Part shown: positions 56,368 through 64,000 of the stretch, one piece after another
Layout: each line of letters begins with the position of its first letter
How positions within the stretch are numbered: position 1 is the first letter of the stretch
Assembly: GCA_023052935.1 (NCBI GenBank)
Contig: CM041297.1
Span: 53,735,917 to 53,799,916 of the forward strand
Direction: 5' to 3'
DNA from: Piezodorus guildinii
Lineage: Eukaryota > Arthropoda > Insecta > Hemiptera > Pentatomidae
Length of the DNA: 64,000 nucleotides
Program-made: the position numbers and the translations under genes
Notes under the pieces: generated by a model
Told to the model about the DNA's origin: nothing
Seen by the model: only the letters and a program-made list of their open reading frames with translations
Database searches by the model: none

Positions 56368-59052
56368 TTACAAGAGGTCTCGAGGCCACTGCCGTTTCAA
56401 CCTTCTAGGAGGATGGTAAGGATGTGTAGAGCTGGATAAGGATTGAGCTAGGGGATTAGGGTGATGGATAAGGTTCTGATGGAATTTAGAGAATTTTAAT
56501 GGTATAAGGTCTAAAATAAATGGAATATTTAGGTCGCGGTGTAAGGTATGGTTGGATACATAATAAGGAGCATCAACTATTGTTCGGAGGACTTTTGATT
56601 GGAAGGATTGAATGCGTTTGATGTTAGAAAATTTGGCTGTCCCCCACAGTTCAAGTCCGTAGGTCCAGATAGGTTTCAGTACTGTCTTGTATATTAGCAG
56701 TTTGTTCTCGATAGATAATTTAGAATTTCTGTTCAGTAGTCTGTATAATTGTCCAAATCGTCGATTAAGTTCTTGTCGTTTAAGTCTAGTATGCGGGTTC
56801 CAAGTTAGTCTTTTGTCCAGAAGGAAGCCAAGATACCGGACTGTGTCGGAGAAAGGAAGCGGAACGGAGTTAAAGAGAACTGGAGGGCAGGATTGTCTTC
56901 GAAGGGTAAAGGTGACATGTTTGCATTTAGATTGATTAACTTTGATTCTCCAGTTGTTACACCAGTCTTCAATTTGAGAAAGGTGCGTTTGGAGGCCTAT
57001 AGAAGCAATTTCGGGATCTAAGTGAGAGGATAGAATAGCTGTGTCATCAGCGTACGTTGCTAGGAAGGTATTAGGGCAAACAGGAATATCAGCCGTGTAT
57101 ATATTGTAAAGGAAAGGACCAAGGACACTGCCCTGAGGAACACCGGATTCGACTGGATAATAATTGGAATATTCTGCACCACAGCGAACTCGGAAGGAGC
57201 GGTTTGATAGATAGGATCGGAGGACTAGGTATAGGGATTGGGGTAAATGGTTTTTGAGCTTAAAGAGTAATCCCGGGTGCCACACCCGGTCAAATGCTTG
57301 CGTTATGTCCAGAAATGCACCCGAGCAGTACTCCTTGTTCTCAAGGGCGGAGGAAATATGGTCAACGACTCGGAGCCCTTGCTGAACGGTTGAATGTTGG
57401 GAACGGAATCCAAACTGATGGGAAGGAATAGTGTGGGATTCTAATAAAGGTAATATTCGTTTGAGGAGGATTTTTTCAAAGATTTTTGAAAGGATTGGGA
57501 GTAGGCTGATAGGTCTATATGATGTCGTTGTGTTAGGAGGTTTACCTGGTTTTAGGAAGAGAATTATAGTGGAATGTTTCCATAAGAGAGGAAAATGAGT
57601 AGTGCGTAGAATGGAGTTGTAAATATAAGTAAGAAATATAACGGCTTTAGATGGAAGCTGTCTGAGAATCTGAGGAGTGAGGAGATCGTATCCAGGAGAT
57701 TTACGGAGTGCAAGTTTTCGGAGAAGATATTTGACCTCGGAGGGATTAACTGCTTTAGGAGGTAATGAAAGCGGGATTGGAGACTGAAGGAACTCTTCCA
57801 CCACTGCAGTGTGGTTTGGATGGGATTCTGGATGAGGTGTGAAGACTTCGGAAACGTATTTGGCAAGTTCCTCGGCTTTGTCTTCATCAGACGCAGCCCA
57901 GGAGCCATTACTACGACGGAGGGGATGGGAAATATGGTGGGATTTTAGAATTTTCTTAGTGACATTCCATAGGGAATTGTCACAAGCTGAAAGAGAAGAC
58001 AGGAAGGAACTAAAGGATTGGGAACGGAAGGTCACCAGCTCCCTCTTTAATTGTCTACAATAAAAGTTATAGGAGCGGCGATCTGTGGGGTGACGGGTGC
58101 GTTGCCATAAGGATCTGGATCGTCGTTTGGTGCGGATGAGGTCTATGAGGTGTTGTGGTAAATGATTTTGGTTATGACTTATCTGGGAGTGCTTGGGAGA
58201 GGAGGCAGTCCAAACAGCTTGTTGAATAGCGATGGTGAAGGAGTTTACGGCATCGTCAAGGTCATCTGGAGTTTTGAGTTTCACTCCGAGGTCAATATCA
58301 CTGGTCAGGATTTGGCGAAAAAGGTCCCAGTTTACTGGTCCTCTGATAAATGACGGTGGGGTGGGTTTAGGAATAGGAATTAGGGATACTTTAAGGAACA
58401 ATGGACTATGGTCAGAGGACAGTTCATCAAGGCGAGTCACCGACATGTTTAGGGAGCCTAATCCGCTGTGGATGAAGAAGTCAAGGATGTCAGGATTACG
58501 GTTAGGATCAATTGGCCAGTAGGTAGGGGAATCAGGAGACAGGAGGTTGAAATGTCTAGAGTTGAGTGCAGACTGTAAATTTCGCCCACGACAATTCGTG
58601 GACCTGGAACCCCATTGTTGGTTCTTAGCATTCATGTCTGCACCCAGAATGAAGTGGTTTCCTAAGGAATTGAGGAAGGATTCGAATAGAATGTTGGAAA
58701 TGGAATGTTTAGGAGGGCAGTACGCTGATGCGAGGGTGATCGGAAAAGAAAAAGTCTTGATTACTATGGCGGTGCATTGTAGGAAATCAAAGGAGGGGAG
58801 TGGGAGTATGTGGTGGGAGAGGGACTGGTGCACAATAACAGCAGTACCGGCATGGGCTTTTCCGTCTGGGTGGTCCGTACGGTATGTTACGTATTGAGGT
58901 ATTTTAAAGAACTGTTTAGTGGTTAGTCTAGTTTCAGTAATAAGTGCTACATCAACGTTTTTGTCTTGCAATAAAGCTGTAAGTTCGTCAGTGTGATTTC
59001 TAACACCATTCGCATTCCATAGGAGAATGGATAAGGAGTTAGGTGTAGTCAT
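56368..59052 (-). CDS. Jockey ORF2: endonuclease-reverse transcriptase
   Basis: 894 aa. It nicks target DNA and copies element RNA from the nick (target-primed reverse transcription). N-terminal AP-type endonuclease: WNANG (12-16), ITETRL (38-43), GADMNAKNQQW (137-147) and SDHSP (213-217), the usual metal-binding and catalytic blocks. RT: LKPGKPPNTTTSYRPISLLP, FGFRSQHST, DITQAFDRVW, SGVPQGSVLGPFL and TYADDTAIL with catalytic YADD near 665, then RYLGFLLDKRLTW. The C-terminal region WTYGLELWGTA ... PPRRLKRQWPRDLL is typical of Jockey and lacks the CCHC finger found in R1 elements. The start ATG follows the ORF1 stop directly (TAA-ATG), so translation probably depends on termination and reinitiation. 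Length is normal for the clade. Confidence 0.97.
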   Translation of the reverse strand: MTTPNSLSILLWNANGVRNHTDELTALLQDKNVDVALITETRLTTKQFFKIPQYVTYRTDHPDGKAHAGTAVIVHQSLSHHILPLPSFDFLQCTAIVIKTFSFPITLASAYCPPKHSISNILFESFLNSLGNHFILGADMNAKNQQWGSRSTNCRGRNLQSALNSRHFNLLSPDSPTYWPIDPNRNPDILDFFIHSGLGSLNMSVTRLDELSSDHSPLFLKVSLIPIPKPTPPSFIRGPVNWDLFRQILTSDIDLGVKLKTPDDLDDAVNSFTIAIQQAVWTASSPKHSQISHNQNHLPQHLIDLIRTKRRSRSLWQRTRHPTDRRSYNFYCRQLKRELVTFRSQSFSSFLSSLSACDNSLWNVTKKILKSHHISHPLRRSNGSWAASDEDKAEELAKYVSEVFTPHPESHPNHTAVVEEFLQSPIPLSLPPKAVNPSEVKYLLRKLALRKSPGYDLLTPQILRQLPSKAVIFLTYIYNSILRTTHFPLLWKHSTIILFLKPGKPPNTTTSYRPISLLPILSKIFEKILLKRILPLLESHTIPSHQFGFRSQHSTVQQGLRVVDHISSALENKEYCSGAFLDITQAFDRVWHPGLLFKLKNHLPQSLYLVLRSYLSNRSFRVRCGAEYSNYYPVESGVPQGSVLGPFLYNIYTADIPVCPNTFLATYADDTAILSSHLDPEIASIGLQTHLSQIEDWCNNWRIKVNQSKCKHVTFTLRRQSCPPVLFNSVPLPFSDTVRYLGFLLDKRLTWNPHTRLKRQELNRRFGQLYRLLNRNSKLSIENKLLIYKTVLKPIWTYGLELWGTAKFSNIKRIQSFQSKVLRTIVDAPYYVSNHTLHRDLNIPFILDLIPLKFSKFHQNLIHHPNPLAQSLSSSTHPYHPPRRLKRQWPRDLL

Positions 59053-60369
59053 TTAAGGTTTTTTTAAGGATGGGATTAAATTTGATACGAGATTAGTAAG
59101 TAGTGATATTAGCGGCATAACAAGGGATTTGATTTCAGTGATGAAGGATGTCATCAAACTTGTAAGGTCTGTGACATTTGATGGAGGAGGAATATGAGAA
59201 ATTTGATTCGGATGAGGTTTTTGATGATTGGTTAAATTTTGAGGAATATGTGGTTGTGGAATGGGTTCAGGATTTTGAAGTATGCGTTGTTCCGGCAGGG
59301 TCTCTTTGTTATGGTTCCCACCTCCAAGTAGATGGGCAAATGTTACATTGGAATCAATTGTTTTTGAAGGTTGTCTTCTGCTTCTGATCGGCTCAGCTGT
59401 TTCATCTTGATTCTGAGGTTTTTGGTATCTGCTTTTGAGGTTCTTGTATATTTGACATCCCTTGTAGTTAGCCGGGTGGTCCTCGAGGCACAGAGCACAT
59501 ACAGCGGGTGTTGATCTTGATCTTGTGCATTCTTCTGATTTATGTTGCTCACCGCATTTCACACAGCGTGGTGTGTGGTGGCAGTAAGTTCTCGTATGAC
59601 CATATGCCTGACAATTATGGCACTGCACTATTTCTTTCTTAGTGTAAGGTTTCTCAACTCTTACACTAGTATAGTACAATCTATTGAGGTCGTAAACTTT
59701 TTCAACTCCTGCTGATGGTTCCAAGTCCACGAAGAATAGAGGCATTGGAATTTTATCTTTTAGGACATTGGTGACTTGCCGCACTTTATAGCCTATCTCC
59801 GTCAGTTCTTCTTTGATAGCTGTCACTGGTGTCGAAGGGTGTAGGTTTCTAATTACAACCCTTAAAGCTCTCTCCTGGCGCAACTGATAGGTATGAAAAT
59901 CAGCTTTGGTCTCACTCAGATATTTTACTATTTTTCTGTAGCTTTCGGCGGTAGTCGGGGATATTTTAGTATCACTGGTTCTACTTATACATGAATAACT
60001 ATTAGGATCGGTTAATTTGTTTAAATGCGCACAAAGTAGTTGAAAATTTTTAATATTTTTAACAAAAATTGGTGGAGGTTGTGGTTCCCTGGGTATAGGA
60101 GAAGATTCCATGGGTTCTTTTTCATTTTGATTTTGGAGGATCTGAAATGGGTTCGGTGTAAAGAACGGCGATTCATCAGTCATTCCTTGTGATGATGTGC
60201 TGGGCTGTGGTTCAGATCCTAAAGAGGTAGCTGAAGCGGTCGCTGGTGGAATCATCTTTTTATTATTTTCACGGCGAGGTCTCTGTTTCGTAGGAGACGA
60301 GTTTGAACCTGCAGATCTAGATCTTTTACTTGTAGCTTTTGAGGACATAACTTGATGAAAATATCTCAT
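59053..60369 (-). CDS. Jockey ORF1: gag-like RNA-binding protein
   Basis: 438 aa. It packages the element RNA into a ribonucleoprotein. The N-terminus is basic and Ser-rich (KRSRSAGSNSSPTKQRPRRE), followed by a Pro-rich linker and a central RRM-like/pre-knuckle domain (RALRVVIRNLHPSTP, about 168-182; MPLFFVDLEPS, about 209-219). Three zinc knuckles follow: C250-x2-C-x4-H-x4-C, C269-x2-C-x3-H-x4-C and C291-x2-C-x3-H-x6-C. This is the set found in Jockey and telomeric HeT-A/TART gag proteins. The C-terminal Pro/Gln/Asn-rich tail ends in a hydrophobic stretch. The start at 60367-60369 overlaps the stop of an upstream open frame. A second ATG at codon 8 is possible. Confidence 0.95.
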   Translation of the reverse strand: MRYFHQVMSSKATSKRSRSAGSNSSPTKQRPRRENNKKMIPPATASATSLGSEPQPSTSSQGMTDESPFFTPNPFQILQNQNEKEPMESSPIPREPQPPPIFVKNIKNFQLLCAHLNKLTDPNSYSCISRTSDTKISPTTAESYRKIVKYLSETKADFHTYQLRQERALRVVIRNLHPSTPVTAIKEELTEIGYKVRQVTNVLKDKIPMPLFFVDLEPSAGVEKVYDLNRLYYTSVRVEKPYTKKEIVQCHNCQAYGHTRTYCHHTPRCVKCGEQHKSEECTRSRSTPAVCALCLEDHPANYKGCQIYKNLKSRYQKPQNQDETAEPIRSRRQPSKTIDSNVTFAHLLGGGNHNKETLPEQRILQNPEPIPQPHIPQNLTNHQKPHPNQISHIPPPSNVTDLTSLMTSFITEIKSLVMPLISLLTNLVSNLIPSLKKP

Positions 60370-60930
60370 TTATAAAAAAAAAAATAAATAAAAATAAAAT
60401 AAAAAAAAAAAAATAAAAAAAAAATAAAAAAAATAATAATAATAGATAAATAATGAAATGAGAATGAGAAGGAAGAATAATAAAAGAAAGATAAGTTAAA
60501 GAAAAGCAAGCCCGAGCTTGCCGAGCTAGCGGCGATCAGCTGATCAGTGACCCTCCTTTCACTTTTCGTGATTGTACAAAGTAAATTATAACTTTGCTTA
60601 CCGATATTTCTCCAATATTCACTGCTGTGGTTTTCTTGAAGTCTAGTGATGTTTTCCAGACTGAACTCAAGCGAATTCCTACTGAAAAGAGCAAAAATCT
60701 GAGAGACGAAGTAACGTATGACTGTTATCATCGAGCGCATCCGTGTCAGGTGATGGCACAACTGAACATTGATCGTACATTGATTTCGTGCAGATCTGCT
60801 CAGTATAGTGTTATCACGTGGTTTTCTAGAAGCCAAAGCGGAACTTCCCGATGACTAGGCTCTCGGTCGAGATCCGCTTCTGGGCTCCTCGAATCACCGC
60901 GGCTGTTTCAAAATTGGAGTACTCTCCCTC
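60370..60930 (-). promoter_or_regulatory. 5' UTR / internal promoter region of the Jockey element
   Basis: On the - strand the leader starts GAGGGAGAGTACTCC, with moderate GC until about 60530. A U-rich tract (+ A-rich, 60371-60455) follows just before the ORF1 start. Jockey elements carry internal Pol II promoters in this region; the exact initiation site was not determined. An open frame without a good ATG crosses it and ends in the ATGA overlap with ORF1. Confidence 0.6.
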
Positions 60931-60942
60931 TGTATCAGAATT

Positions 60943-61740
60943 AGTGGAAATTATTCATACAATAATAAAATCAAAACCACGCAGAATTGGGAGTACATCT
61001 TATTAAAGTTTACATTAACAAGCTTAATAAACAATTCTTTTCAAATTTTAATAAACTATACTGGAGATATTGGAAATTATACTAAAAATAGTACGGTAAA
61101 CAAACGAACTAAACATAATTACTATAAGATGCATTTATTGTAGTTTTTAATATTTTTCAACTTGAGGAAATTTTTATATTTATTTTTCTTTCATTTATTT
61201 ATGCGTTTATATAGAATGTTTATGTTATTATGTGGTTACTTAAAAAGACTGTCTACTTTGGTACAGCATTATTTTTGTTTAGTACATTATATTATACACT
61301 GCAATAAAGAATACAAAATAAAACATAATTGAAAAATGTAATAAACTTTTAATTCAAAGTTCTAAAACCCGTTATTGTTAGATTGGCAATATAAGGGTCA
61401 CGCGGCATTTGTCATGCTGATTTTATTGCTTGGCAAAGCTGAACGCTACCGAGTTAATGGATGTAAACAAACTAATAATATTTTAAATTTTATTTCCACT
61501 TCTCATTGATATTTGCTAGACAGCAGAAAATCGCTATCTAATAGATTCATTAACTTATTTATCTCTTACTTCTTATATTGTTAATATTGGTTTGATCAAT
61601 GTATTAGCAAAAGTTCACCATTGAGACATAAAAAAAAAAAAAAATACATTATTACCAACCGAGTTTAAATTATGATACTTCCTATATATGGGTGCTACAA
61701 GGTGTACCACAATCAATGACAAACTGTAAAAATATGAACA
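60943..61740. other. No gene recognised
   Basis: AT-rich. The part 61215-61290 resembles 54345-54420. Confidence 0.4.
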
Positions 61741-61744
61741 TTTT

Positions 61745-61830
61745 TTTATTTTTATTTATTTATTTACAACTGTATTAAACAACACAATGAGTAAATATGC
61801 AAAATGAAGAAAAGTCACGAAAATGCGTGA
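61745..61830 (-). mobile_element. LINE B 3' UTR fragment
   Basis: 'ttacaactgtattaaacaac' and 'gaaaagtcacgaaaatgc' match 19200-19275. Only the last 85 bp or so of the element is present, next to a T-rich run. Confidence 0.6.
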
Positions 61831-61834
61831 CAAT

Positions 61835-62455
61835 TTTGATCCTTTGGGTCCTAAAACCAAGTCTCACAGAATGGGGTGTGAGTTGTTCGGGATTTTTTTT
61901 AAATTTATAATCTAATCTTTATTGCAATTTATAATAAAATACACAAAACATAAATAATGCTTTACCAAAGTAGACCGGTAATCACAAAATAACATAAACA
62001 TAGTATAAAGGCAGATTAATAAATGAAATAAATATAAAAAACTTCAACAATTAAAAAAAAAACACATCAAATGTATCTTAAAGTAAAATATGTTTAATTC
62101 GTTTGTGTACCTCTTTGTACTATTTTTGGTATAGTTTCCAATATTTCTTATAAGAAAATTTTTGTTAATTAAGCATTTGGAAAAAAAATTATTACTAAGC
62201 TTGTTTATGTAATAATAGGGACTCTTAATTCTGAATGCATGGCTTTGGTTCTTCTATTAAATGGATAATTTCCACAGATTCTTAATTCGGGCCGTTAATT
62301 TCATATTTGTAATACGGATATACCACAGATGTTGTAGCAACTTTTCACCTAAAAACACACAGAAATTGCCTGTTTATTCGCATTTTACATATTTTTACAA
62401 TTTCCACGAAAACGCATCAAACCTCTGATTAGATACATAATATTAATGCTAATTG
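61835..62455. other. Unassigned stretch
   Basis: AT-rich; nothing supported. Confidence 0.4.
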
Positions 62456-62461
62456 ATTCAG

Positions 62462-62742
62462 TTCACATATGGAGAAGTTGTTAGTATAACACCCATCTAT
62501 ACATAAGGTCGCTCATTCAAACTTGGCAGATGGCCCTAGGATATTTCAAGATAAGTAAAAAATCCTTAGTTATGCAGTCCTTCGAAAAGGGACGTAAAAA
62601 AGTGGTCTCGAGACGGTGTGACTACAGGTACTCGTTAGAGATCCCTATCCTAATTAAACCTAAAAAGGCAAAATTTAGGACTCCGACTATCGCCCAACTA
62701 GCCTCAGCAGCATAAAGTGATGTTAAATGATTAACAAAAAAA
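62462..62742 (+). mobile_element. tRNA-derived SINE1 copy
   Basis: The diverged head ('tcacatatggagaagttgtt') is followed by a well-kept body: 'ttggcagatggccctaggat', 'aaatccttagttatgcagtc', 'gtactcgttagagatccct' and tail 'gatgttaaatgattaacaa'. Confidence 0.78.
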
Positions 62743-62831
62743 TATTAAATTAGTTGTAGTAAATATCAGATAGATTTTATCCTCAATGAAATTATTTTCT
62801 TATATAATTTTTTAGGACATTTTACTTAATA

Positions 62832-63149
62832 TTTCACCCTCAAAAATGCACTTCTTAACTTCCTTTTATTACACATTTATTTTTCTTCACAATTTATTAC
62901 ATAGTTTTTTCTACCCTTCGATGTTTTTAGCACACTCTATTTATATTAAGAGAAATAATAGAAACAGTTAGCCAATAAGAGGACGAATAGCAGTAAGCTA
63001 GAAATGTAAAATAATATGTTAAAAAGTGTTTTTGAAAAAATGTGATGATGGGGAAAGAACCCCGAAACGTAGAAAAACTATGTAATAAATTGTGAAGAAA
63101 AATAAATGGGTAATAAAAGGAAGTTAAGGATTACATTTTTGAGTGTGAA
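62832..63149. mobile_element. MITE-2: 318-bp element with about 90-bp TIRs
   Basis: The left arm (62832-62925: TTCACCCTCAAAAATGCA... through 'cacaatttattacatagttt') and the right arm (about 63058-63149: 'aaactatgtaataaattgtg' ... TTTTTGAGTGTGAA) are inverted copies with few mismatches, leaving a loop of about 130 bp. It occurs once in the window. The target duplication is not clear. The loop-side start of the right arm holds the TGATGA...GAAAC motif described in the findings. Confidence 0.85.
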
Positions 63150-63390
63150 AAAAAAGATATATTTTCTCACGCCAAAAACTATTTAATGAAAAATAATATT
63201 TTTTACTAGGTTATAAATTATATCTAGGTTATAAATTATATCTTTGTCACAAAAATTATAAAACCATTTTAGTGTTTAGTTAAGGATTTTTTTTTAGGGG
63301 ACGTTTGCGAATACATATATAGTAGTATTTATTATAGCTTTGGAACTCCAAGCCGGTATTGACAAGGCGGTAAACACTTGCTGTACATAA

Positions 63391-63746
63391 ATAAACACAG
63401 GTTACCTTAACAGAGAGGATTACGAGGTGCACGGGGGTACACAGGCGAGCATGACCTTTAAATGCCTGGCCAGGGAACTAGTGAAGTATATACACTCTTG
63501 TCACGAGGAGAGCGACTGCCGAGTATTATTAGAGCTATCTTGGAGGAGGTTCAAAGTCGGGGCATTACTAGCGTCAGCACGGAACTTGCTAAAAGTACTC
63601 ACAACTGCCAGCATCAATCAAATTTATCAACTTTAATCAAACGGCCTTCAGTAGTAATGAATGAAGAACAATGCTATGAATGGGAGATAGGCTTTAATAG
63701 AAAAGTTCAGGGGGCTCTCACTGACCTTACTACGAACGTCGTTTAA
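63391..63746 (+). other. Unrecognised coding-like region, two overlapping frames
   Basis: Frame 1 (63391-63636) reads ...GYLNREDYEVHGGTQASM... to ...TTASINQIYQL and stop. Frame 2 (ATG 63462, stop 63744-63746) reads MPGQGTSEVYTLLSRGERLP ... VQGALTDLTTNVV. The region is clearly GC-richer than its flanks and both frames lack stops over 80-95 codons, so one is probably a shadow of the other or they are halves of a frameshifted sequence. No domain is recognised. An AG acceptor-like site (CACAG/GTTACC) lies at 63400. Confidence 0.35.
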
Positions 63747-64000
63747 AATTTAAACAAATTGATGTACATGGCAAATAGTTCATCCAGTATTAGTATATAC
63801 CATACAATATTATGCTTATTATGCTGTTTTTGACCGGCTCCCTTTCAATGGCAGCGATACCTTAAAACTATATTAATTAATATGTTATGTCTGCAAAAAA
63901 ATTATACATGGTCTCAATTATGAAGAAGCTGTATTTTAGACGGGATGAGCTAGTCGGGAAGATTGACCACCGTTTTTCTACAAGACTGAAAAATTACTTT

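Larger units (their letters stand above)
56093..60930 (-). mobile_element. Full-length Jockey-clade LINE with 12-bp TSD
   Basis: The 4.84-kb element lies between identical TGTATCAGAATT copies at 56081-56092 and 60931-60942. It has a 5' UTR of about 560 bp, ORF1, ORF2, a 3' UTR of about 260 bp with AATAAA (- strand, at 56123-56128) and a poly(A) tail (+ T-run to 56105). Both ORFs are uninterrupted, so it may be, or may recently have been, capable of movement. The Jockey assignment rests on its ORF2 blocks, the three-knuckle ORF1 and poly(A). Confidence 0.95.

Noticed and set aside
56687..58897. + strand open frames opposite Jockey ORF2
   Set aside because: Antisense shadows of ORF2, with no recognisable products.
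60366..60836. 156-residue protein upstream of Jockey ORF1
   Set aside because: The head lacks an ATG (TTG) and half of it is the U-rich leader. Kept only as a finding, not as a gene.
63040..63085. An active hammerhead ribozyme
   Set aside because: The required core C before TGATGA is G and stem I is not convincing, so only a degenerate signature is claimed.

Overview
The window is AT-rich eukaryotic DNA that looks like an arthropod genome, most likely an insect. The evidence is its repeat content: Jockey-clade LINEs, an R1-clade LINE remnant, a Ty3/gypsy element primed by a tRNA-Trp-like sequence, tRNA-derived SINEs with Pol III boxes, and many copies of a Helentron-type (DINE/HINE-like) non-autonomous element. 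There are no bacterial operons. I could not recognise any host gene with confidence. Three short coding-like stretches (15715-15877 +, 16690-16965 -, 63391-63746 +) are the only candidates for host exons or unclassified pseudogenes.

Layout. 1-7.5 kb: HINE-like copies, one of them split by a 1.63-kb foldback element built from inverted SINE sequence and mirrored 21-bp tandem arrays, then a broken Jockey-type LINE (4.4-6.5 kb, - strand). 7.7-10.7 kb: two tRNA SINEs and a LINE fragment interrupted by an unclassified repeat (X). 11.7-18.3 kb: two HINE copies, decayed LINE pieces and two candidate exons. 19.2-25.5 kb: a second LINE-X composite, into which a 4.7-kb Ty3/gypsy element has inserted. 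The homologous site at 9.45 kb is empty, so the insertion is bracketed to the base. 25.5-27 kb: a HINE whose TG microsatellite has been hit by an R1-clade LINE. 28-43 kb: MITEs, more HINE copies, an inverted duplication and long stretches with nothing recognisable. 44-49.8 kb: SINEs (one dimeric, with a poly-T end), HINE copies and a solo LTR. 51-55.2 kb: LINE 3' fragments.

56.08-60.94 kb holds the best-preserved element: a Jockey-clade LINE on the - strand with intact ORF1 (438 aa, three zinc knuckles), ORF2 (894 aa, endonuclease plus reverse transcriptase), a poly(A) tail and a matching 12-bp target-site duplication. The window ends with a MITE carrying a hammerhead-like TGATGA...GAAAC signature and an unrecognised coding-like stretch.

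How it works together: the autonomous parts (Jockey ORF1/ORF2, gypsy gag-pro-pol) make RNA-binding and reverse-transcription machinery. The SINEs, HINEs and MITEs encode nothing and depend on enzymes supplied in trans. Nesting gives a relative order: HINE before foldback, HINE before R1 insertion, LINE-X composite before gypsy, HINE before SINE2. I see no immune or defence-type system. The most novel-looking items are the SINE-derived foldback, the dimeric SINE, the HINE family with its TG core, and the hammerhead-like MITE.
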